A DNA stretch of 64,000 nucleotides from positions 144,231,725 through 144,295,724 of the forward strand of contig CM037588.1 of NCBI GenBank assembly GCA_021018995.1, written 5' to 3'. Made by a program: the position numbers and the translations under genes. The notes beneath the pieces are model-generated. The model was not told the origin of the DNA and did not search any database. It worked only from the letters and a program-made list of their open reading frames with translations. The stretch is from Chloranthus sessilifolius. Taxonomy: Eukaryota; Streptophyta; Magnoliopsida; Chloranthales; Chloranthaceae. This document shows, piece by piece, positions 54,187 to 64,000 of this stretch; within the stretch, counting starts at the first letter, position 1; every line of letters begins with the position of its first letter.

Positions 54187-56415
54187 TAGGCCTTGTTTGA
54201 TAACATGAAAATGTAATTATATAGGTGGAAATGAAATTTAGTTTCCAATTGTTATTGTTTGATAGCTATGTAAGGAGATAAAAATGAAATTAAGTGAGCC
54301 TCACACGAAAATTGAATTTCCATACACTAAGTCATTTTAGGAGGAAACTATTTCAACCCTTCAAGTGGCTGAATTTGAGTTTCCCACAAACAAAATAATA
54401 ATTTTTTGTCATTTCAAATCTAAAGTTACTTGGGAAAAACCTAAATGCAAAAAAAATTATTATTTGATTTTTAAAAAGTAACTTCCATTTCTATGACCAT
54501 CATACCAACATGATCACTATGACTACTACATTATCTAAGTCATATTCTTTTTAGCTAATATTTAACATTGGTCAAAGTTTGAATTTTAACCAAACTTTAA
54601 TAGGATTTATAAGTTATTTAAAGTTTTGACTTTTGATCAAACTTTGACTACTGAAACATGATAGTAAGTTGTAAGTTAGTGATATATTACCAATTTTTAA
54701 GGGTCAAAGGTTGACTTTAAGGTCAAATTTTGACTTCTAATTAAAATTTTACTTTTTATTAAACTTTGACTCATATACTTTGATAGCGAACAAAGAATAC
54801 TATCATGCTGATCTATAATGTAATACTAGATTCCCAATTTTATTAGTCACCTTTAATCAAACATTGACTTTTATACAAAATTTATTTTTAGTCAAACTCG
54901 AAACCTGCTTATAAATAGAGTCTACTATCATATAAATTAATACCGTATTAGTGCAATTTTTTCTTGGTCAAAATTTTACTTTTTGTCAAAGTTCGATTTT
55001 CTATAAAAAGTTTTAAATTTTAATTAGTGAAATAATATAATTAAAAATATCTATCCTTGTTTTAATTCGTAACTTTAAAATATATTTCCTCATTTATATT
55101 GGTTAAAGTTTGACTTTTATTCAAATTTTTACTTTGGTCAAAATTTGAGAAGTGTATCTTGACAGTAGATAATAATTATTACTGTGTTATTTGTATTTTG
55201 GTAATATAAATTTTTATCGGTCAAAGTTTGATATTTGATCAAACTTTGAGTTTGTAACACAAAATGATTTTTTTGAAGTTTTGTAACCCCAATGAGGTTA
55301 TCATTTTATTAATCTATTACTTTGCAGTACATTACCAAATTTTATTTTACTTTTTTTGACATTTTGTCAAAGTTTGACTTTTAAAAAGTTGATATTTGGT
55401 CAAAGTATTTACTAGTGTAACCTAGCGATGGAAATGAATACTGTTATCTTAATTTATAGCTTGGCGGTACATTATCGAATTTTCTATTGGTCAAAGTTAA
55501 AAAATTTGATCAAAGTTTGACGTTTTTTGAAAATTGAATTTTTTTCAACATATAACCTTACAGTACATAAACTAGCATTTACTATGTAATTTTGTACTTT
55601 AGTCTTAAATTTTTTTATTGATCAAAGATTTACCCTTAGTCAAAGTTTGACTTTTATTAAAAGTGGATAGTTGATCAAATTTTGATTAGTTAAACCTAAC
55701 GATGTATATCAATACTGTTATGTTAATTTGTAATTAGACTTTTGTAACGAATTGGCATATTGCAAAATTTTCTCTTAGTCAAAGGTGAAATTTTGGTCAA
55801 AGTTTGACTTTTATAAAAATTATTTCCTTTCAACGTGTAACCTTACAGTGGATGCTAGCATTTGCAACTTTGTTATTTAACTTTACACATTTTTATTGAT
55901 CAAAATTTTAAGTTTGATCAAAGTTTGACTTTTTATTTGAAATTGACTTTTCAAACTCTGACTTATGTAACTTGGTAATAAATAGTGATTACTATAGTAT
56001 TAACTTGTAACGTAATAGAATATTATTAAAAAATTTATTGGTTAATATTTTACTTTGATTATGATTTTGATTAAAAAAAATAGAGTTAATTTATGACTTG
56101 ACTAGTGCAACATGAAGTGATAAATTAGATATTTTCCTAAATAAAATTTTTTCTTCTTTTCACTAAGTATTTGCTCAAACTAACTTCTACTTTCATAAAA
56201 GTAGAAAATTTATGATCCGAACTTAAAAATTTATTTTCAATTTCTTTTTCAAACATACTAATTAAACAAGAGAAATCAATTTCCAATGAAATTTATTTCT
56301 CAAACACACTAATCAAACAGTGAAAACTCAATTTCTAGAGGATATCATTTCCCAAAAAATCAACTAAAAAATTTTCATTTTCTTTGAAGTTTCCTTGCTA
56401 TCAAACAGGGCATTA
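54187..56415. mobile_element. AT-rich DNA element packed with inverted W-boxes, copy 2 (2229 bp)
   Basis: The ends TAGGCCTTGTTTGATAAC and GCTATCAAACAGGGCATTA are inverted. Flanks GACTCAACT (54178-54186) and GAGTCAACT (56416-56424) match at 8 of 9, or 7 of 8 if the duplication is 8 bp. LINE sequence resumes on the right, confirming the insertion. The inside is homologous to 32530-34640 and again full of GGTCAAAGTTTGACTTTT-like phrases. No transposase. hAT or MULE membership depends on whether the duplication is 8 or 9 bp. Confidence 0.85.
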
Positions 56416-56424
56416 GAGTCAACT

Positions 56425-56530
56425 AAGGTTTGAATGGAAGTTCCTACTAGTATTGTAACCGTTATTTTATCTGATATTACTTAGTGAAAGGTGTTTTTCT
56501 TTCTAAAAAAGAAAAGCAAAAAAGCAAACA
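56425..56530 (+). pseudogene. 3' tail of the LINE remnant
   Basis: Continues from 54186 across the inserted element and ends in an A-rich stretch (CTAAAAAAGAAAAGCAAAAA), as expected of a LINE 3' end. Confidence 0.5.
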
Positions 56531-56677
56531 GAAGAACTAAAAGAACAAACGTTGTCCTGCTAACACCCATAAAGCAAGACATGATCTCTAGACTTGTTCT
56601 ACCATTTCTATTTTGTTTTTTCAGAGATTGGCGATTGCACATTCAATATTTATCCAAGAGCATGTATGGAATCCAAC

Positions 56678-56970
56678 TAGGACTGTCAACTCGTCGGACG
56701 TAATCCGACCGGGTTTGGGCTTGAATAGAAAGCTTTAACACGACAAACCTTGGGCTGTGCTCGGCCTTGCTGGTTTGAGCCTAATTTTTAAGATAAAAAT
56801 TATCAGGGCGACTAAAACTGTCCGGAACTAGCCAAGCCCGATTGTATTAATGGAAAAGGCTCTGTTGGCCCGGCCCGACCAAAACCTAATTCACGTTGGG
56901 TTTGCAATTAAATAAAACACACGAGTACGAAGGAACTAGCTAGGGACAGCCCGGCTCGTTGAGAGCCCTA
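56678..56970. mobile_element. hAT-like MITE (293 bp)
   Basis: Inverted ends TAGGACTGTCAACTCG and CGTTGAGAGCCCTA. Flanks AATCCAAC and AAACCGAC agree at 6 of 8. Related in ends to 38071-38886. Confidence 0.7.
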
Positions 56971-56978
56971 AAACCGAC

Positions 56979-57358
56979 CCCTTCCAAATGAAGAAATGGA
57001 ATTGGTCATCGATTGTGAAGGCCTAGTACTTGGCTTCATTAAGTCTGGCATGTGATTTGAAGGACCAGATACAATGAGCGGGGTGGGTGAAAGACTATTG
57101 GAAAAAGTATCTCCATCATGTGTGGGGGTGGATATGGGTAGGGCTTGGACTGGGCTATGGTAAACTCTTGGCCATTCTGACGGAATTGAACTTGGTCCAA
57201 GCTCGGCCAAAGCCCGTGGGGGGCTTATGAACCCCCCACGGGCTTTGGCCAAACATGGCCTTTCCAAGCCCATTTATTCATAAATTACTTATTGATTTAC
57301 AAAAAATAATTCTATTTATATTATAACAATAGAAAAATTGATATATTACAAAAATGCT
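56979..57358. other. Unassigned stretch with a perfect 19-bp hairpin
   Basis: No gene recognised. At 57205-57250 GGCCAAAGCCCGTGGGGGG is followed by an 8-base loop and its exact inverse. A minus-strand frame spanning it has no known motif. Confidence 0.5.
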
Positions 57359-57895
57359 TGATCGGATTTAAAGTGTACCCTTGCAAGTGCACAAGATCGA
57401 TTGTAACAAAACAATAATATAAGTATCGTACCTAAAGGGAAGCGCGTAATTAAATTAATTTTAAAGAAAACAAAAATACTCAAAGAAGTACCAAGGGTGA
57501 GAAAGTTGATTTGCTAAGTTATCACCACACAATGCTAAAACAATAAACTTAAATTGACCTATGCAAGAATAAATTATGATAAAGAAAATAACAATGATGA
57601 GATGATCAAGGAGTTGCTAACCTTAGATTTGAAATTTTTTTACAATCAATCACACAATTTCATATCAAACCAATATACCATCATTTAACTACAAGAAAAA
57701 TTAATTGTAAAGAGTGATTATTGATCCGGCATGCCCTATCCAAATATTATGACTCATCCAACAACGACATTAATCATGCAAAAGGCATAACGTATCTCAC
57801 ATTCGAAATCACAACAATAAGAATCAATCATACGATATTCTAGATCAGTCTACGAGATCAGATCTAGGTGGAATGACCCACTATTAGTCCTTTTA

Positions 57896-58062
57896 CACTA
57901 CAAAAAATAAGGCTAATAGCGGCAGTTTTTTTTAATAAAAAACTGCCACTATTAGTCCTGTCGCTACAAAAACAATAGCGGCAGTTTTTTGTAGCGGCAG
58001 GGCTAATAGCAGCAGTTCTTTATTAAAAAAAACTGCCGCTAATAGTCTTATTTTTTGTAGTG
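57896..58062. mobile_element. CACTA-like MITE (167 bp) with TTA target duplication
   Basis: Ends CACTACAAAAAATAAGGCTA and TAGTCTTATTTTTTGTAGTG; the 3-bp duplication TTA is on both sides (57893-57895 and 58063-58065). Inside, AGCGGCAG and CTGCCGCT alternate to form nested hairpins. Relative of 26012-26159. Confidence 0.9.
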
Positions 58063-58456
58063 TTATGGTCGTCGATAACCAAAATCGATGACTATAAACG
58101 AGCATTTGATGATTATATATTAAGCACACACTACTAGCCGAATGATTCAATGATTATAATAGGAAATTATAAGAATGACAGTAAAATAATTACTCATCTA
58201 GGGGTCGCTTCCTCCTTGAATGAGGGGTTTAGCCGCCTATCTTCGATCCACACGCCCAATGCAAATCAGAAGCCATCATGAAAATGTTATTATATTTATC
58301 AAAAGATCTCTCCTTATAATGCTTTTTTCCTAATTACAAGCTATAATTCAAAACTACAAAAGAAAAACTTGAAAAAATCTAAGAAAAGCTGCCCAGAAAA
58401 AGCCCCATAAACCCTAAGTATAACCTTGCTTTTATAGGGTGCAGATAAGAAAATTT

Positions 58457-58672
58457 CCATAATAGGCTCAATCGATTGAAATTCAAATGTCAATCAATTG
58501 ATTTCAAATATAACTTTTGGTGAAATCATTTGAATTTGAATTCGAATTCAATTGATTGAGTTATCTATATCAATCGATTGGAATAATTCAAATTCAAAAT
58601 TAAGGGGGAAAAAGCTGTCATCTTTGTCAATCGATCGATTCATGAGATTCAATCGATTGATAATGACATGCA
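58457..58672. repeat. TCAATCGATTGA palindromes inside the Athila-type LTR
   Basis: Six copies of the palindrome or close variants, arranged in three pairs with about 10-20 bases between members. Confidence 0.85.
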
Positions 58673-60605
58673 ACATCTTCATTTTTCTGATGGAGGCTGG
58701 GCCTTCGGTATTTTCACTGGCTTCTTGGTCCAATGTTCTCGTGTAACCCTTAATTATCCTCTTTGGTGCTCTTTCAAGATCCAATAGTCAAAAACACCTG
58801 AAACCACTAAAATTGTACAACAGTCGTTAGATTGCCTTTATCGGATAGCCAAATATTGATATTAGGATGTGAAATATAGTCATATTTCGGTACAGATCAT
58901 ACCCCCAGTCCTACACTTTGCTAGTCCAAAGAGAATGAAAATATAAACGAAAAATAAACTAATAGCTAAAACGAAAACAGATGCCACTTTCGTAGGGAAC
59001 ACGATTGTATTTAGCATATGCAATAAGCCTTTAAACCCCTAGGTGATCCTTAATGAAGGAGTTGTGTCTCTTGAAAGTTTTCAGTGAAGATACCTACAAA
59101 CTTTGGAAACCTATAAATTCCTGAATTAATTGTCATGCCCTTTGATCATTAAATGTCCGTGAAATTTTTATAATAAACTCTCAGCTAGGCTAATTTTATT
59201 AATGCTTATTCAGATTAACTTAATGCCTTGTTTGTCCAATGACTCTTGATTCATGTCTAGAGTGTCGTGTGTGCTTACCACTACTAAAGTCCTTCCATCA
59301 GGGAGTAAGTCCAAACAAGGAAACTTTGGATCCATTGTCTTAGCTCAATCCTTACCGTAGATATGCACTCAAAATGAAATCGCTCTGATGACTGGGTTAT
59401 TTTTTCACATACATGTGTGAGAGAGTTATAATGTAAATTAGAAGGTCTCACATGACATAAGAAACACAGTTCATTAATGAAAAACAAATCTCATAAAGAA
59501 AGATATTTGTGTATCTAGCATGTCATACCAAGTACCATAGGCATTGCACTATCATTCTTCACAAGACATTTATCACTCAAGATTAGATCATAAAGGTCTT
59601 TTTCAAGATTGTAACGGGGCTCAGGTAAAGGTTAAGAAAGAAAGGGAAATTAGGAATCAAATTTCTCTGAGAAACCGGAACAGAAACACAATTTGATTTT
59701 CTCATTTTTCACTTTCTTTTGCAAATTTTTCAGAATTTTTTTGTTTAATTTTTTTTTTTTATATACTTTTTCTCAACTTTCTTTTCTTTCTACTCCTTTT
59801 TGCTTTTCATTTTGATATCACCTCATATTTTTCATTTTTCTCATTTTCTACCCTTTGTTTTTCCTCTTCTTCGAAAGTACTTTTACCATATGCTTCCTGC
59901 AAACATTACAACCACATCAGTCTATTCCCTCACCTTCCGTCATCTCTAATTTCTAATTTCTTAGAGGTAAAAGGGTTAAGGTTGTTTTCATTTTCATATT
60001 AGTGTGGGGTATGGTTAATAAAGCTCAACAGAATGCTTACGGCAAACTTTTCCAACAAAGCTCAAAAGGGTGCTAAAAGGTAAATGAGTATAAGGTGGGG
60101 CTTTTTAGGCACAAATGAGTCAAAGAAGGCCTTCAATCATTTCTTTTCAAGGTGATAGTGATGCCTATTTGTTTTGAGTTCGGACAAAATGAGTTTTAGT
60201 ACACTAATATAAAACAATGCAGGATAGACAACCTGAAATGAATGTATGAGATTATAGCGATTAATCATGAATTGAAAAATACTCCGAATTTAGCCAACAC
60301 TCACCAAGAACGAGGAAGAGGTTCTAAAGTTTTCCGGGTTTTAGTCTCCACTAGAAACTTAGGATTCAAGGTTTTAGACCAGACCCCAGATTTTGGAATT
60401 AAATCTTGGTAATGGTGTCAGAAATTCTGGACATGGACTGTGAAATCATCATTAAACTTGCATTAAAATTAATAAACATATGCATTTATAGTCTTATTAT
60501 AGCATGATGACATTTCATAAAAACTTTCGGGCATCAATAATTAAAGGTCATGGAAACACATTTCGGAATCTAGGCTTAATGGTTATCAGTCAATTGTGGG
60601 TCAAA

Positions 60606-63130
60606 AATTTTCGGTCAATCGATTGATTTATGTAAATCAATCGATTGACTGCACTTAATTTGTTGAATTGCTTCTCGGCAAATGATTATCAGTCAATCGA
60701 TTGATTTCGGGTGGTCAATCGATTGACTGACAAACTTTTCACAATCTGAGAACAGACCCCAAAATTCCTCTTTTTTTCATGAAAATTTTAGTCCTGAGAA
60801 TTGAACTTCTCACCCCCAAACCTGTTGTGTCCAATGTCCTCATTGGTCTAATTTGAAGGTATATGCATCCCCTAAACCTGTGAAATGCAAACGACGACCA
60901 GAAAGTAGACCAAGTGAAAAGTATTGTAACAATTAATCCACCAAATAATTGAGCAAACGCAATTGACTAAACTAAGATTTTATTAATTATGTGTAATAAA
61001 CTACACTTATTGACAATTAAAAACAGAAAGAAACTAACCTAAAGCAAAAAGTAAAAGAAACTAATCTAAAACATGAGAAAATAGAAATAAAATCTAAAAG
61101 GACTTTTAAATCTAAAACCTAAAACTAAATCGCAGCCCTCAATCTTCATCAGAAGCCCTCTCTGGCTTGGGCTTTGGAAACATAAGCCTCCACATCTCGT
61201 CGGTGATGCCGACTCCGCTGGGTGGATGAATTGGGGCATGTGGTGGAGATGGAGGTGGTGTTGGTGCGGTTCGATGAGTGGTGGTTGCAAATTCATTGCC
61301 AATCAGTCGTAGGTGGTGATTAAATTAAGACTTGGGCAATGCTCGGCTTCCATGGATCGAGTGACTGGTGGGCGGCTACGTGGGGGTGGAGGTGGTTGTG
61401 GTGAGTCTATGGACATCGAGTCCATCGGTGATTTTGGCGATGACGGTAGTGGCGATTTCGATTCTAAATTGATGATCTCATGATTTGACAAATTGAGAGG
61501 TTGGCGGGGTGCGTTGAGTCGTGCACATTTTCTTACTGATTTTTCCAATCGCCTGACTGCGAATTGAGTGCAGTACTTGATTGAATCCATTGCTCAAAGT
61601 TAGAGAGGACAATTGATCTTTGACTAAAGGAAGTGGTTTAGAAAACTAAACCTAAAAGTTGATTAAATAAATAAAAACTATCCTAAAAAAAAATTACTCT
61701 AAAATTGGAAGAAAAGTTTGATTATGGGTTGTAAAGTTGGAACTTTCGGGATTTGCATCAGTCAATCAATTGACTACTGATAATCAATCTATTGAAAAAG
61801 AGAAAGTGCAAAGTGAACTGTATGCTGGGTAATTCATTTCCGTGAAAAGAAATTTCTCTTTTAAGTGTGACTATAAGTTTTGAAGGTTTTTGTTACACTT
61901 GACTTGAATCAGCTTCAATCGATTGAATATTTCATTTCAATCGATTGAAAAAGTAAATCTGAAGCAAAGTAAGCCACTGAAAACTGAAAAATTTCCAATT
62001 ACAAGCATTTCCAAAATTAGGGAGAAATTACTTATCTTTTAGTGAAATTCTCACGATTCAAAGTCAATCGATTGAAATTTACTTTTCAATCAATTGAAAT
62101 ATCATTATTACCTGGTGAGAATAGAATACCCATTCAATCGATTAAGAAGGAACATCAATCGATTGACTGATGTAAATTGCCAATACTTTGAACATTACAG
62201 AGAGTTTCACACCAAACCAAAGGTTGTTTTAAACTTCCAAATGATTTCATCTGTTACAAACACCATGCCACAATAAAACCAAATCCTACTTAACAAACTA
62301 ATTACATTAAACAAACTGACATCCTAATGAACGGACCAAAATAAACTAAAATCCTACCAAGCCAACAAACTAAATTCCTAACAAGCCAACCAAAACAACA
62401 TATTAACCATGCAATTCAAAAATCATCATCATCTTCAACAATATCTCCCTCACGGTCCATCGCCGCTCACGCTCCTACAATGAAATCATTGGCTTGACCC
62501 AAGAATGATTCTCGGGAAATCCGAATGAGAAGAGAACTCTGAAATCTTGATCGTTGATCGATACCTCCAACCGTTGGAAATGCTAATCATCAATCGATTG
62601 AATAATGAAATTCAATCGATTGAAATTAAAGACGCCGCGGGAATTTACAGTTGGCATTGGGACGTGGATGAGACTTGATTCAACTTTGCATGGGGAACCG
62701 AAATTCACAGAATACTCTTAATATCAATCGATTGAATTGTAATACTCAGTCGATTGATATTAAAAAGGCATAGCGTCGAGAGAATGTTGAAAAGACAAAC
62801 GGCAGACATGCCTTAGGTTAGTGAACTCGACAAGCACATCATTTATGTCAATCGATTGACATGGACATAACAATCAATTAACGTAAATATAGAGCCAAAG
62901 TGAATGGCAATTGAAAAAACACGGAGTTGACTCTTGGTTGACAGCATGTGCAAATGGGAAATCCTTCAATTGATTGAGAGTAGCACTATCTCAATCGATT
63001 GAGACGCACTCCAGTCAGAATTGAAAGTTGATTGATTGATTGAAATGTTACATCAATCAATTGACTGAAACGTTCTCACAAAAACCTACCTAGTTAAATG
63101 ATTGATTTTGCAAAATCAATCGATTGACTA
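60606..63130. repeat. Paired TCAATCGATTGA palindromes over ~2.5 kb
   Basis: About 24 copies of CAATCGATTG or one-base variants, nearly all in pairs whose members are about 10-20 bases apart, with pairs separated by roughly 100-500 bases. Examples of pairs: 60615/60640, 61915/61940, 62063/62084, 62588/62612, 62725/62746. Between pairs the sequence is not repetitive. Confidence 0.85.
61066..61590 (-). pseudogene. Post-pol small ORF of the Athila-type element, one internal stop
   Basis: The ATG at 61590 opens 95 codons (MDSIKYCTQFAVRRLEKSVR) with basic, Cys-containing N-terminus, then a Ser/Pro-rich stretch (PQPPPPPRSRPPVTRSM). It stops at a TGA at 61303, after which the same frame stays open to 61066 with a His/Pro-rich segment. 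One nonsense change would explain the split. No zinc knuckle, signal peptide or membrane span is evident; not recognised. Its place after pol and before the GAGGACATTG block matches the small ORF at 21297. Confidence 0.5.
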
Positions 63131-63223
63131 ATTCTACCACATAAATGTAAAAGATGAAATACACACTGGGTTGCTTCCCAAGAAGCACTGAGTTTAAGTG
63201 TCGGCAGCTCGACCATTCAAATT

Positions 63224-64000
63224 TCAGCTCTCTGGTTCACAGAGATATGTTGCTTCAATCCACATTTGGGTCATTGGTTCAAACATTGGTTTAAGACGTT
63301 GCCCATTGACCTTGAAGATGCGATTAGCCTTAGGATCCCTGATCTCAATTGCATCGTGTGTGGTGGTGGATATGACCGGGAAAGATCCTTCCCACTTCGA
63401 CCTCAGTTTTCCTGGATGGAGTTTAAGCTTTGAATTGAACAATCAAACCTTTTGTCCTATGTTGAATTCTTTTCAAAAAATTGACTGATCATAAAATTTC
63501 TTGTACCGCTCCTTGTAATGCCTCGAGTTTTTATACGCATCGTAGTGTAACTCTTCCAACTCATTCAATTATAGTTGGCGATTGGACCTTGCCTCTTTCA
63601 TGTCGAAATTGAATCTCTTTATTGCCCTGAATGTCTTATTCTCTAATTCGCCTGGGAGGTGACACGCTTTCCCATAAATAATTATTAAGGGAGACATTCC
63701 AATTGGTGTCTTGAATGCAGTGCGATATGCCCAAACTGCATCGGACAAACATAATGACCAATCTCTTTTGTCCGGTCACACAATTTTTTCTAAGATTCGC
63801 TTGATCTCCTAATTTGAAACCTCGACCTGCCCAATGTTTGTGGGTGGTATGGTGTTGCGACTTTGTGAGTGACACCATATCTCTTCATTAATGTCGAAAA
63901 GTAGCTATTGTAAAAGTGTGAACCAGCATCACTAATGATTGCTCGGGGAACTCCAAATCGGTTGAAAACATTCTCCTTTAAGAATTTAACGACAGCTTTG
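63224..64000 (-). pseudogene. Integrase of the minus-strand Athila/Tat-type element (partial, decayed)
   Basis: Reads from the right edge leftward: FNRFGVPRAIISDAGSHF (the second catalytic Asp), HKVATPYHPQT, a one-base frame change, then SPLIIIYGKACHLPGELE and LNELEELHYDAYKNSRHYKE. The C-terminal FNSKLKLHPGKLRSKWEG and FKVNGQRLKP follow. These phrases are diagnostic of Athila/Tat integrase. At least four stop codons and frame changes show it is dead. The frame ends at 63224 and is followed by the usual GGGAAGCAACCCA. The rest of pol and gag lie outside the window. Confidence 0.9.

Larger units (their letters stand above)
57359..58899 (-). repeat. LTR of a minus-strand Athila-type element (about 1541 bp)
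   Basis: Read on the minus strand it starts TGATCTGTACCG at 58899, just after the polypurine tract GGACTGGGGGTA. It ends CCGATCA at 57359, giving matching TGATC/GATCA tips. It carries a MITE at 57896-58062 and six TCAATCGATTGA-type palindromes at 58457-58672. The partner 5' LTR lies beyond the window. Confidence 0.75.
58900..63223 (-). mobile_element. Post-pol 3' region of the minus-strand Athila-type element
   Basis: Ordered 5' to 3' on the minus strand: GCTTCTTGGGAAGCAACCCA (end of pol), palindrome pairs (63130-61740), an ORF at 61590-61066, the block GAGGACATTGG...GGTTTGGGGGTG (60850-60815), more palindrome pairs (60740-60606), and A/G-rich stretches (59890-59700). A conserved pre-LTR block (59130-58960) and the polypurine tract follow. 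The same block order occurs at 21222-23777 on the plus strand, so both belong to one lineage. Confidence 0.75.

Noticed and set aside
63636-63878. Minus-strand 80-codon frame as a separate protein
   Set aside because: It is an out-of-frame reading of the decayed integrase.
1-64000. tRNA, rRNA or organelle-derived insertions
   Set aside because: None recognised by eye; the only tRNA-like sequences are primer-binding sites of retroelements.

Overview
The window is nuclear DNA of a flowering plant. Evidence: chromovirus-type Ty3/gypsy and Athila/Tat-type LTR retrotransposons, plant LINE remnants, MULE/hAT/CACTA-type MITEs, and one intact single-exon G-type lectin receptor kinase. The species cannot be named from the sequence. 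Almost everything except the kinase is transposon-derived, and most of it is decayed and nested.

Layout. 1-2037: unassigned, repeat-like. 2038-18742: a head-to-tail, three-LTR array of one chromovirus family (LTR1 5553-8061, partial LTR2 12739-13347, LTR3 16180-18742). The middle copy carries gag, protease, reverse transcriptase, RNase H and half an integrase. The two outer copies lack most of gag-pol but keep an unusual post-pol module: an array of TCGATTAATCGA palindromes, a TATA box, a leader and an extra sense-strand ORF resembling the plant 'putative transposon protein' domain. 18743-25836: an LTR fragment split by an Athila-like element with no gag-pol (19413-25117; 5-bp target duplication GAGAT/GAGGT). 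25837-32310: a CACTA-like MITE, three tandem ~660-bp repeat units, a MULE with a perfect 9-bp target duplication inserted in the second unit, and foldback MITEs. 32530-34640: an AT-rich element packed with inverted WRKY W-boxes. 35492-37891 (minus): the receptor kinase, crowded on its 5' side by nested hAT-type elements (37994-39714). 39900-47300: foldback elements, LTR fragments and a foldback element sitting inside a (TA)n microsatellite. 47591-50575: a small MULE, a complete TRIM-like LTR element with a perfect target duplication, and two foldback MITEs. 50640-56530: a LINE remnant (reverse transcriptase, zinc finger, RNase H) broken by a ~1.5-kb insertion and by a second W-box-rich element. 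56678-64000: a hAT MITE, then a minus-strand Athila-type element (LTR 57359-58899, 3' region with TCAATCGATTGA palindromes and an extra ORF, integrase running off the right end).

The most unusual material: (1) a 172-bp spliceosomal-looking intron inside the gag-protease frame of the chromovirus; (2) an additional promoter-plus-ORF module between pol and 3' LTR; (3) unrelated element families that have each accumulated dense arrays of their own short palindrome, including inverted W-boxes; (4) gag-pol-less derivatives in two lineages that keep the post-pol module.

How the genes work together: only the receptor kinase looks like a working host gene. The transposon genes are mostly broken, and any current role would be as non-autonomous templates or as sources of regulatory DNA near the kinase.
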